Of a stretch of 64,000 bases of DNA, positions 27,122-35,415 are shown in pieces. Under the pieces are notes generated by a model. That model searched no databases. It was not told the DNA's origin and saw only the letters and a list, made by a program, of their open reading frames with translations. Within the stretch, counting starts at the first letter, position 1. Every line of letters begins with the position of its first letter. This DNA is from Streptomyces sp. NBC_00704 (GTDB taxonomy: Bacteria; Actinomycetota; Actinomycetes; Streptomycetales; Streptomycetaceae), in the NCBI RefSeq assembly GCF_036226605.1, contig NZ_CP109000.1:6258501-6322500 (forward strand), read 5' to 3'. The position numbers and the translations under genes were made by a program.

Positions 27122-27392
27122 AGTGCCACCTCGCGGGGTCGTGGGGGAGCGATCGTTGCGTGGTCCGGCCGGAAATTTGCGGGGAACGGTAGCAGTCGGC
27201 CTCCCGGTTCTACCCCGCCAGGGCGGATTGCACAACGCCGCACGACGCCCCAACCGTCCACCGTGCAGCACCCATTGACAGCGCTTTCCGTAAGCCTCTA
27301 CGTTTCCGCAGAGTTACCGGTAAGGGCACGAAAGTTTCGAGATCACGCACGGCGAATCGAGCGTTTCGAAGGATGCCCCGGGAGGCCCGAGC
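27122..27392. promoter_or_regulatory. Divergent promoter region with TTACCGGTAA and CGAAAGTTTCG palindromes
   Basis: Contains TTGACAGCGCTTTCC (27277-27291), a candidate -35 with an AGCGCTTT half-site, the perfect palindromes TTACCGGTAA (27314-27323) and CGAAA-G-TTTCG (27329-27339), and TTTCGAA at 27364-27370. The CGAAA-N-TTTCG form resembles elements described in Streptomyces xylanase and xylosidase promoters. It separates the CE7 esterase from the transporter operon. Confidence 0.6.
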
Positions 27393-28382
27393 ATGAGCAC
27401 CTCCACCAGATCGGTCCCGTCGCCGGGAACCCGGCGCCCGCTTGCGAGGCCCCGGCACGGGCCGGCGCGTCCGGCCGCGCGCCGGGGGCGCCGGCGCTCG
27501 CTGCGCCGGGACTGGCAGCTGTACTCGCTGGCCGTGCTGCCGCTCGTCTTCTTCCTCGTCTTCCGCTATCTGCCGATGATCGGCAACGTGATCGCCTTCC
27601 GCCGCTTCGAACCGGGCGGTTCGATCCTGGGGGAGCGGTGGGTGGGGCTCCGGTACGTGCGGATGTTCCTCACCGACCCCACCTTCTGGCAGGTCTTCCG
27701 CAACACCCTGTGGCTCGGCGGGCTCACGCTCGTGTTCTGCTTCCCCCTGCCGATCGTCCTCGCCCTGCTGCTCAACGAAGTGCGGCGGCGGTCGCTGAAG
27801 CGGTTCGTGCAGTCGGTCTCGTACCTTCCCCACTTCCTGTCGATGGTGATCGTCGCCGGCATCACCTTGCAGATGCTGGCCACGGACGGTCCCGTCAACC
27901 ACGTCCTGGGCTGGTTCGGCCACGATCCGGTCCGCTTCATCCAGGAACCCGGCTGGTTCCGCGCCGTCTACGTGGGCTCGGAGATCTGGCAGACCGTCGG
28001 CTGGGGCACGATCCTCTACCTCGCGGCGCTCACGACCATCGACGAGGACCTCTACGAGGCCGCCCGGATCGACGGTGCGAACCGCTGGCGGCAGATCTGG
28101 CACGTCACGCTGCCGGGCATCCGCCCCACCATGATCACGCTGCTGGTCCTCAACATCGGCACGTTCATGGCGGTCGGGTTCGAGAAGGTCCTCCTGCTGT
28201 ACAACCCGCTGACCTATCCGACGGCCGACGTGGTGTCCACCTACCTGTACCGGACCGGCGTCGAGTCCAACAGCTTCAGCTACGCCGCCGCGATCGGGCT
28301 GTTCGAGGCGGTCGTCGGACTCGTGCTGATCACCGGCGCGAACCTGCTGTCGCGGCGCACCGTGGGGACGAGCCTGTGGTGA
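27393..28382 (+). CDS. CUT1 ABC sugar transporter permease, LplB-like
   Basis: A 329-residue inner-membrane permease with an Arg/Pro-rich cytoplasmic start, then six predicted membrane spans. The EAA loop reads LYEAARIDGANRWRQIWHVTLPG, the docking site for the ATPase. It resembles the LplB subunit of oligosaccharide (aldouronate or polygalacturonate-type) importers. It is first in a unit with the LplC-like permease (GTGA overlap), the binding lipoprotein, GH39 xylosidase and DUF624 protein. No ATPase gene is present, so a shared MsiK-type ATPase is expected. Confidence 0.92.
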   Translation: MSTSTRSVPSPGTRRPLARPRHGPARPAARRGRRRSLRRDWQLYSLAVLPLVFFLVFRYLPMIGNVIAFRRFEPGGSILGERWVGLRYVRMFLTDPTFWQVFRNTLWLGGLTLVFCFPLPIVLALLLNEVRRRSLKRFVQSVSYLPHFLSMVIVAGITLQMLATDGPVNHVLGWFGHDPVRFIQEPGWFRAVYVGSEIWQTVGWGTILYLAALTTIDEDLYEAARIDGANRWRQIWHVTLPGIRPTMITLLVLNIGTFMAVGFEKVLLLYNPLTYPTADVVSTYLYRTGVESNSFSYAAAIGLFEAVVGLVLITGANLLSRRTVGTSLW

Positions 28383-29293
28383 GCCGGCCGGCCGGCCGCG
28401 CTCCGCGCTCGCGCACCTCCGTGCACCAGCCCACGCGCGGCTACCGCGTCTTCCAGGCCGCCAACGGCGTCGTCCTCACCCTCGTCGTGCTGGTGACCCT
28501 GTATCCCTTCGTCAACATCGTCGCGCGGTCCTTCAGCGGGGAGCGCCAGATCCGGGCCGGCGAAGTGACGCTGTGGCCGAAGGGGTTCAACCTCACCACC
28601 TACCGGATCGTCTTCCACGACTCGATGTTCTGGCGCAACTACGGCAACACGGTTCTGTACACGGTCGTCTCCACCGTCGTCGCCATGGTCCTGACGACCT
28701 GCTACGCCTACGTGCTGTCGAAGAGCCGGCTCAGGGGGCGGGGGGTGCTGGTCGGGATCGCCGTGTTCACCATGTTCTTCACCGGCGGGCTGATCCCGAA
28801 CTACGTCCTGGTCACCAGCCTCGGCCTGAAGAACTCGGTGTGGGCGATCGCTCTGCCCAACGCGGTCAGCGTGTTCAACCTGCTGGTGATGAAGGCGTTC
28901 TTCGAGAGCCTGCCGGGCGAACTGGAGGAGGCCGCAGAGATCGACGGCCTGAGCACCTACGGAATCCTGCTCAGGATCGTGCTGCCGCTGTCCAAGGCGG
29001 TCATCGCGACCATGGTCCTCTTCTACTCGGTGTCCTTCTGGAACTCCTGGTTCTCGGCGTACCTCTACATGGACCGCAGCGAACTCATGCCGGCCACGGT
29101 CTATCTGCGCAACCTGATCTCGGGGGCCACCACCGGCGGGAACGCCGGCGCGGGAACCGACCAGCTCAGCCAGGTCGGGGCGAACATCCAGGCCGTCACC
29201 ATCGTGCTGACGGCGCTGCCCATCCTCTGCGTGTACCCGTTCGTCCAGCGCTACTTCGTCTCCGGCGTCACGCTCGGCGCGGTCAAGGGCTGA
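28379..29293 (+). CDS. CUT1 ABC sugar transporter permease, LplC/YtcP-like
   Basis: A 304-residue permease whose GTG start overlaps the stop of the LplB-like gene. Six membrane spans are predicted; the EAA motif is LEEAAEIDGLSTYGILLRIVLPLSK. The GGLIPNYVLVTSLGLKNSVWA stretch is typical of the YtcP/LplC group. It forms the membrane channel with the preceding permease and works with the downstream lipoprotein. Confidence 0.92.
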   Translation: MSRPAGRAPRSRTSVHQPTRGYRVFQAANGVVLTLVVLVTLYPFVNIVARSFSGERQIRAGEVTLWPKGFNLTTYRIVFHDSMFWRNYGNTVLYTVVSTVVAMVLTTCYAYVLSKSRLRGRGVLVGIAVFTMFFTGGLIPNYVLVTSLGLKNSVWAIALPNAVSVFNLLVMKAFFESLPGELEEAAEIDGLSTYGILLRIVLPLSKAVIATMVLFYSVSFWNSWFSAYLYMDRSELMPATVYLRNLISGATTGGNAGAGTDQLSQVGANIQAVTIVLTALPILCVYPFVQRYFVSGVTLGAVKG

Positions 29294-29326
29294 GAGCCGT
29301 ACCTCCGACGGAACAAGGGAGTCCCC

Positions 29327-30982
29327 GTGAAGAACGCAGGCCAGCTGTCACGACGTCAGATGCTGTCCGCCGCCGGTTTCGTCGGCCTGGCGGCGCTCAC
29401 CGGCTGTGGAGGCGGAGAGGACGGCGGCGACGCCAAGGACCTCTCCAAGAAGCGCGACGGCGCCATGAAGGAGTACCGCGCCGGAGAGCCGTTCAAGGCG
29501 TCGGAGCCGCTGTCGTTCTCCGTGCTGCACAACAACAACCCGGTCTATCCGATGAAGAACGACTGGCTCTTCTGGAAGGAGGTCACCCGGCGCACCGGAA
29601 TCACCCTCAAGCCGGTCGCCGTCCCGCTGAGCGACTACGAGAAGAAGCGCAGCGTCCTCATCGGAGCGGGCGACGCCCCGTTCCTCATCCCCAAGACCTA
29701 CCACCCCTCGGAGGTCGCCTTCGTGTCCTCGGGAGCGATCCTCCCGGTGAGCGACTACGTGCACCTCATGCCCAACTTCCGCGACAAGGTCAGAAAGTGG
29801 AAGCTGGAGCCCGAGCTGGATTCCATCCGCCAGTCCGACGGCAAGTACTACCTGCTGCCCGGCATGCACGAGAAGGTCAGGTCCCAGTACTCGCTGGCCC
29901 TGCGCACGGACGTCCTGGACAAGCTCGGTCTCGCCCTGCCCACGACCTGGGACCAGGTCCACGACGTTCTCGAGGCGATCAGGGCCGAACACCCGGACCA
30001 CTACCCCCTCTCCGACCGCTGGAGCACCAACACGCCTTTCCCGGCGGCCGCGTTGCTCAGCTACCTCGGCCAGGCGCACGGGGTGAAGGCCGGCTGGACC
30101 TACGACAACATCAGCTTCGACACGAAGGCGGGCGAGTTCGTCTTCACCGGCGCCACGGACGGCTACCGCCAGGTGGTCGAGTACCTGCGCGGACTGGTCG
30201 CCGAGAAGCTCATGGACCCGGAGAGCTTCACCCAGACCGACGACGACGCGGTGCAGAAGCTGCTGGGCCAGAAGTCCTTCGCGATCAGCGCCAATCCACA
30301 GGAGCTGGTCCAGAACTACCGCTACAACCTGGAGAAGCAGGTCAAGGGCGCGAAGATCGAGATGGTGCCGGTGCCGCTCGGCCCGGCCGGCCCCGTGGTG
30401 CTGGGCGGCGCACGGCTGGAGAACGGCGTCATGATCTCCACCAGGGCCCTCAAGAGCGACACCTTCGTCGCGATGATGCAGTTCGTCGACTGGCTCTGGT
30501 ACTCCGACGAGGGGCAGCAGTTCGCCAAGTGGGGGGTGCGGGGCACCACCTACACCCGCTCGGGCGGCCGCTACCGGCTCGAACCCGGCATCAGCCTGAT
30601 GGGCTCGGACCCGGACGCGCCGAAGGACCTCCAGAAGGACTACGGATTCTTCAACGGCGTGTTCACCTACGGCGGCAGCTGGGAGCTGGTGTCCTCGTCC
30701 TTCGGCCCTGACGAGAAGAGGTTCCAGGACGCGATGGCCCCGCGCGAGCAACTGCCCATCGACCCGGCCCACCCGCTGCGGTCCGAGGAGCAGGAGCAGG
30801 CCTCGCTCTGGGACACCCCGCTGAGGGACCACGTCACCCAGAACATGCTCAAGTTCGCCCTCGGCAAGCGCCCGTTGACCGAATGGGGCGACTACGTGAC
30901 CGAGCTGAAGGCCAAGAACATGGACCGGCTCGTCGACCTGCACAACACGGCGCGCGAACGCTTCACGAAGGAGAACGGGTGA
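29327..30982 (+). CDS. Extracellular solute-binding lipoprotein, LplA-like
   Basis: A 551-residue binding protein of the large LplA type used for oligosaccharides. The N-terminus has a twin-arginine-like RRQMLSAAGFVGLAAL signal and an LTGC lipobox, so it is anchored to the outer face of the membrane. It would deliver ligand to the LplB/LplC permeases. The unusual length (about 100 residues above common CUT1 binding proteins) and the linked GH39 and GH67 enzymes suggest a glucuronate-substituted xylo-oligosaccharide (aldouronate) ligand, by analogy with the Paenibacillus aldouronate-utilisation cluster. GGAACAAGGGAG precedes the GTG start. Confidence 0.9.
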   Translation: MKNAGQLSRRQMLSAAGFVGLAALTGCGGGEDGGDAKDLSKKRDGAMKEYRAGEPFKASEPLSFSVLHNNNPVYPMKNDWLFWKEVTRRTGITLKPVAVPLSDYEKKRSVLIGAGDAPFLIPKTYHPSEVAFVSSGAILPVSDYVHLMPNFRDKVRKWKLEPELDSIRQSDGKYYLLPGMHEKVRSQYSLALRTDVLDKLGLALPTTWDQVHDVLEAIRAEHPDHYPLSDRWSTNTPFPAAALLSYLGQAHGVKAGWTYDNISFDTKAGEFVFTGATDGYRQVVEYLRGLVAEKLMDPESFTQTDDDAVQKLLGQKSFAISANPQELVQNYRYNLEKQVKGAKIEMVPVPLGPAGPVVLGGARLENGVMISTRALKSDTFVAMMQFVDWLWYSDEGQQFAKWGVRGTTYTRSGGRYRLEPGISLMGSDPDAPKDLQKDYGFFNGVFTYGGSWELVSSSFGPDEKRFQDAMAPREQLPIDPAHPLRSEEQEQASLWDTPLRDHVTQNMLKFALGKRPLTEWGDYVTELKAKNMDRLVDLHNTARERFTKENG

Positions 30983-32487
30983 TCCGCGTCCCGGCCGAAC
31001 CGACGGGCCGCTTCCCCGACGCCTGGCGGACCTGCGTCGGCACCGGCCGGGCCGAACTCGCCCTGCGCCGCGACCACCAGGACTCCCTCAGGCTGCTGCG
31101 GCGCGACATCGGCTTCCGGCACATCCGCGGCCACGGCCTGTTCAGCGACGGCATGGGAGTCCACCGCCCCTACGAGCACGAGGGCGTCCGCCGCGTCCAC
31201 CACAGCTTCACCTACGTCGACCAGGTGCTCGACGCCTACCTGGACGCGGGCGTCCGGCCGTTCCTGGAACTCGGGTTCATGCCCGCCGGACTGGCCTCCG
31301 GCGAGCAGACGGTCTTCTGGTGGCGGGGCAACGTCACCCCGCCCCGCTCCCTGCGCGAGTGGGCCGACCTGGTGCGCGCGACGCTCGCCCACCTCGTCGA
31401 CCGCTACGGCCCGGACGAGGTGCGGACCTGGCCGATCGAGGTGTGGAACGAACCCAACCTGCGCGACTTCTGGCAGAACGCCGACGAGGACGCCTACCAC
31501 CGGCTGTACGAGGTCACCGCGCACACGGTCAAGGACGTGGACGCCGGCCTCCAGGTGGGAGGCCCGGCGATCTCGCCCGGCGCCGACGAATGGCTCGACA
31601 GGTTCGCCGAGTTCGCCGAACGCCGGTCCGTCCCCGTCGACTTCGTGTCGAAGCACGCCTACACCTCCGGACCCGCCCAGCACGTCCCCTTCGGCGTCCA
31701 CCAGACCCTCGCCCCCGCCTCCGACCTCCTCGACCAGTTCGCCACCCCCCGTGAACGGCTCAAGGGCACCGCGCTGGCCGGACTGCCCGTGCACATCACG
31801 GAGTTCAACTCCTCCTACCGCCCCGACAACCCCGTCCACGACACCGCGTTCCACGCCGCCTACCTCGCCCCCGTGCTCGCCCACGGCGGCGATCTCGCGG
31901 ACTCCTTCTCCTACTGGACGTTCAGCGACACGTTCGAGGAGGCCGGCGTCCCCACCGCCCTCTTCCACGGCGGCTTCGGACTGCTCACCCACCGGCAGAT
32001 CAGGAAACCGGCCTACCACCTGTACGCGTTCATGGCCCGCACGGGCCCCGACCTGCTGGCCCGCGGCGACGACCACCTCGTCACCCGCCACGCGGACGGC
32101 CGGATCGCCGTGCTGGCCTGGGCGCCCGTCGACCCGACGGGGCGCACCCCCGGCCCCGACCGGCACACGCTGCGGCTGTCGCTGCCCGGCACCGGCCGGG
32201 AGGTCTTCGTCCGCCGGTCCAGCGTCGACGAGGAGCGGGGCAACGCGTACACCGCCTGGCGGCACATGGGCAGCCCGCGCTCGCCGCGCCTCGCGCAGCT
32301 GGACGTCCTCCACGAAGCCGCCGAACCCGCGCGCAGCCACCGGCGGCTCCCCGTCCACGAGGGCCGCGCCGTGCTGGACCTGACCCTGGCCCGCCACGAG
32401 ATCACCCTCGTGGAGCTGACGCCGGTGACCGACGAGACGCCGCCCTGGTGGGACGAGCGGCGCATCCTGGGCCGGCCCGCGCCATGA
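30979..32487 (+). CDS. GH39 family beta-xylosidase-like glycosidase
   Basis: A 502-residue glycoside hydrolase with a TIM barrel (about residues 10-340) and a C-terminal beta domain. The acid/base Glu158 is in PIEVWNEPNLRDF and the nucleophile Glu275 in VHITEFNSSY, as in GH39 xylosidases. No signal peptide is seen, so it would cleave imported xylo-oligosaccharides in the cytoplasm. The GTG start overlaps the stop of the binding lipoprotein gene (GTGA), so hydrolase and transporter are translationally coupled. Confidence 0.88.
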   Translation: MIRVPAEPTGRFPDAWRTCVGTGRAELALRRDHQDSLRLLRRDIGFRHIRGHGLFSDGMGVHRPYEHEGVRRVHHSFTYVDQVLDAYLDAGVRPFLELGFMPAGLASGEQTVFWWRGNVTPPRSLREWADLVRATLAHLVDRYGPDEVRTWPIEVWNEPNLRDFWQNADEDAYHRLYEVTAHTVKDVDAGLQVGGPAISPGADEWLDRFAEFAERRSVPVDFVSKHAYTSGPAQHVPFGVHQTLAPASDLLDQFATPRERLKGTALAGLPVHITEFNSSYRPDNPVHDTAFHAAYLAPVLAHGGDLADSFSYWTFSDTFEEAGVPTALFHGGFGLLTHRQIRKPAYHLYAFMARTGPDLLARGDDHLVTRHADGRIAVLAWAPVDPTGRTPGPDRHTLRLSLPGTGREVFVRRSSVDEERGNAYTAWRHMGSPRSPRLAQLDVLHEAAEPARSHRRLPVHEGRAVLDLTLARHEITLVELTPVTDETPPWWDERRILGRPAP

Positions 32488-32577
32488 GCCCCGCCCTGCC
32501 CGGCGCCCCCGCCCGCGCACCCCGTCCGGGCCCGGCCCGGGACCGCTTCCGTCGCCGAACGCCTGCCAGGGGGACCC

Positions 32578-33261
32578 ATGAGCACCGTGAACACCGTCGA
32601 CTTCGGCGCCGGGCCGCTCTCCCGCGCCGCCGCCCTGCTGCACACCCTCCTCACGGTCGAGGCCCTGTTCCTCGCGACCGCCGCGCCGGGCCTGGCCGGC
32701 CTGCTCGCCCTGGGCCCCGACCCGGCCAACCTGCCCCTGGCCGCCGTCTGCCTGACACCGCTCGCCCCGGCCGCCTCCGCCGCGCTGTACGCCCTGCACC
32801 ACCGCGGCCGGGACCTCACCGACCTGCACCCGGCCCGGGCGTTCGGACGCGGACTGCGCCTGAACGCACTGCCCGCGCTGAGACTGTGGACGCCGCTGTC
32901 GGTCTGGCTCACCGTGATCGCCTTCACCCTCACCCACTTCAACGCCACCGGACTGCCCGTCTGGTGGGCGGTCCTCCTCGGAGCCGTCGGCGCCGCCTGT
33001 CTGCTCTGGGGCGCCCACGCGCTCGTCCTCACCTCGCTGTTCACGTTCCGCGCCCGGGACACCGCGCGCCTGGCCGCCTACTTCCTGCTCCGGCGGCGGA
33101 GCGTCACCCTGGCCGCGGCCTCGCTGCTGGTCCTGGCGGCCGCCGTGACCGCCGCGTTCACGGAGGCCCTGACCGCCCTCCTCGCCGCACCCCTGCTGCT
33201 CTCCCTGCTGCGGTCGAGCCGCCCGCTGATCGCCGAGACCCGGGAGGAGTTCACCGCATGA
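32578..33261 (+). CDS. DUF624 (YesL-like) membrane protein
   Basis: A 227-residue protein with about five hydrophobic segments, in the pattern of the YesL/DUF624 family. Such genes often sit beside LplABC-type sugar transporters and polysaccharide lyases or hydrolases; their role is unknown, perhaps an accessory to transport. It lies 90 bases after the GH39 gene with GGGGGACCC before the start and converges on the GH67 gene, 36 bases away. Confidence 0.78.
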   Translation: MSTVNTVDFGAGPLSRAAALLHTLLTVEALFLATAAPGLAGLLALGPDPANLPLAAVCLTPLAPAASAALYALHHRGRDLTDLHPARAFGRGLRLNALPALRLWTPLSVWLTVIAFTLTHFNATGLPVWWAVLLGAVGAACLLWGAHALVLTSLFTFRARDTARLAAYFLLRRRSVTLAAASLLVLAAAVTAAFTEALTALLAAPLLLSLLRSSRPLIAETREEFTA

Positions 33262-33297
33262 GCGAGTACGACCCCGCGACGGGGACCGGCCCCCGCG

Positions 33298-35307
33298 TCA
33301 GTGGATGGTGCGCCCGTGCTCGTCGGGGACGCCCGACTTGCGCAGGAAGTAGCTGTTCACCTGGTCCCGCCACTCACGGGCGCCGCGCACCTGCTCGTCA
33401 TAGCGTTCCGCGACCCGCGCGTGCCGCGCCGGGTCCACCAGATCCGCGAGGCCCGCCCACACCCGGCGGGCCTCCTCCGCCTCCTCGACCCCCTCGAAGT
33501 GCGTGTCGTAGATGTGCTGCACGACCGTCTTCCCGCTGCTCAGGACATGTCCGTAGGGCACGTGGTGGAAGAACAGCAGCAACTCGTCCGGGCACGAGGC
33601 CGCCGACTCGTACCGCGCGGACCAGGGGCCGCCGTACTGGCCCGCGAAACCGGTGCCGGTCGCCACGCTGCGGTCGACGCCGATCCCGTCCCGGTCGGCG
33701 AAGTGGTACGTCCCCCAGGGGCTGTACTCGTAGCCGTCGACGGCGGGCCCGTAGTGATGTCCGGGCTGCACCATGAAGCCCACGCCCAGCGGGGCCGTGT
33801 ACTTCTCGTAGGTCCGCCAGGAGTCCCGCAGCACCGCGCGCAGACCGTCCGCCAGCCGCCCGGGAGCGGACGGGAAGGTGAGCGCGATCCACTCGTCCAG
33901 GATCCGCAGCGGGTCGGCGTCCGGCCGCCAGGCGAGCCGGCCGAAGGTGTAGAGGTTGGCCTGGGCCAGCGGGTGCCCCGTCCAGAACGGGTCGTCGCCG
34001 GCGTTGGACACCGCCACCGCCCCAGCGCCCGCCAGCGCGGCGACGGTCGGGCCCTGGTCGCCGCCCGGACGGAAGCGCAGCACCTCGCTCCACATCGGCC
34101 CGAGCCAGCACACGTGCCGCTGCTGCCCGGTGTACTCCTGGGTGACCTGCACCTCCACGGCGACCCGGGTGCGCGGCAGCGCGCCGAACACGGGCGAGAC
34201 CGGCTCGCGGACCTGGAAGTCCATCGGCCCGTGCTTGACCTGGAGCACGGCGTTGGGGGCGAACTCCCCGTCCAGCGGCGCGAAATGGTCGTACGCGGCC
34301 CGCGCCCGGTCGGTCGAGCGGTCCCGCCAGTCCTGGCGGTGGTCGTACACGAAGGCCCGCCAGTGGACCGTGCCGCCGTACGGCGCGAGGGCCGCGGCCA
34401 GCATGTTCGCGCCGTCCGCGTGCGTACGGCCGTAGGTGAACGGGCCGGGCCGGCCCTCCGAGTCGGCCTTCACCACGAACCCGCCGAAGTCCGGGATCGC
34501 CTCGTACACGTCGTGCACGGCCTTCGCCCACCAGTCGCGCACGGCTCCGTCCAGGGGGTCGGCGGTGGGCAGCCGGCCGAGCACCACCGGCGCGGCGAAG
34601 GTCACCGACAGATGCGTCCGGACGCCGTACGGCCGCAGCGCCCCGGCGATCCGCGCCACGTCGCCGATCCGGTCGGTGAGCAGACGGGCCTCGGCGTCGT
34701 GCACGTTGACGTTGTTGACCGCCACGGCGTTGACGCCGCAGGACGCCAGCAGCCTGCCGTACGCCCGGACGCGCTCGAGGTCGTCGCGGGCCCGGCCGTC
34801 CCGCCAGAACAGCGAGCCGCCGGCGTATCCGCGCTCCACCTGTCCCATGACCGGATGCACGGCCACGTTGTCCCAGTGGTCCAGCATCCGCAGGGCCGTC
34901 GCCGGCCGGTGCTCCTTCCGCGGCCGTGTGCCGCGGAAGGCGTCCTCGCCCAGCCGTACGACGTGGAACAGCCCGTACAGCAGCCCGCGTTGACCGGCCG
35001 CCGTGACGGTGGTCGTCCCCGCGGCACGTTCGAGGACGAACCCCTCGCCGCCGTCACCGTTGCCGGTCCCGTCGTCGTCGGCCACGCGCAGGACGAGGTC
35101 GTACGAGGCGTCCGAGGCGTCCGACGCGCCCCGCGCCGTCTCCCCGCCGAACCGCGCGCAGGCGGCGGCCACTTCGCCGTGCACGGTCTCCGCCGGCGGG
35201 CCCGAGCCGTCGACCCGGGTCCGTCGGACGCCCAGCGCCCGGAACGCCTCGGGCGGCAGCCAGGCGGGGTCGACCCCCTCGGACAGGACGGGCACGGTGT
35301 TCGGCAT
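33298..35307 (-). CDS. Alpha-glucuronidase (GH67)
   Basis: A 669-residue enzyme removing (4-O-methyl)glucuronic acid from the non-reducing end of aldouronic acids. The general acid Glu284 is in VVKADSEGRPGPF; the inverting base pair Asp363/Glu368 is in VKHGPMDFQVREPVSP. No signal peptide, so it acts on imported substrate. The ATG follows GAGGGGGAGC and is preferred to upstream in-frame codons. With the LplABC-like transporter, CE7 esterase and GH39 xylosidase it completes an intracellular route for substituted xylo-oligosaccharides. Confidence 0.94.
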   Translation of the reverse strand: MPNTVPVLSEGVDPAWLPPEAFRALGVRRTRVDGSGPPAETVHGEVAAACARFGGETARGASDASDASYDLVLRVADDDGTGNGDGGEGFVLERAAGTTTVTAAGQRGLLYGLFHVVRLGEDAFRGTRPRKEHRPATALRMLDHWDNVAVHPVMGQVERGYAGGSLFWRDGRARDDLERVRAYGRLLASCGVNAVAVNNVNVHDAEARLLTDRIGDVARIAGALRPYGVRTHLSVTFAAPVVLGRLPTADPLDGAVRDWWAKAVHDVYEAIPDFGGFVVKADSEGRPGPFTYGRTHADGANMLAAALAPYGGTVHWRAFVYDHRQDWRDRSTDRARAAYDHFAPLDGEFAPNAVLQVKHGPMDFQVREPVSPVFGALPRTRVAVEVQVTQEYTGQQRHVCWLGPMWSEVLRFRPGGDQGPTVAALAGAGAVAVSNAGDDPFWTGHPLAQANLYTFGRLAWRPDADPLRILDEWIALTFPSAPGRLADGLRAVLRDSWRTYEKYTAPLGVGFMVQPGHHYGPAVDGYEYSPWGTYHFADRDGIGVDRSVATGTGFAGQYGGPWSARYESAASCPDELLLFFHHVPYGHVLSSGKTVVQHIYDTHFEGVEEAEEARRVWAGLADLVDPARHARVAERYDEQVRGAREWRDQVNSYFLRKSGVPDEHGRTIH

Positions 35308-35415
35308 GCTCCCCCTCGGGTGATGCGGACCGGCGCGGCGCCGACGAGGCCGTGATCCCATTCTGGGACACGCGTGGCCGCCGGTACAGCGGGCGACGAC
35401 GGCCGGGCGCCGGTT

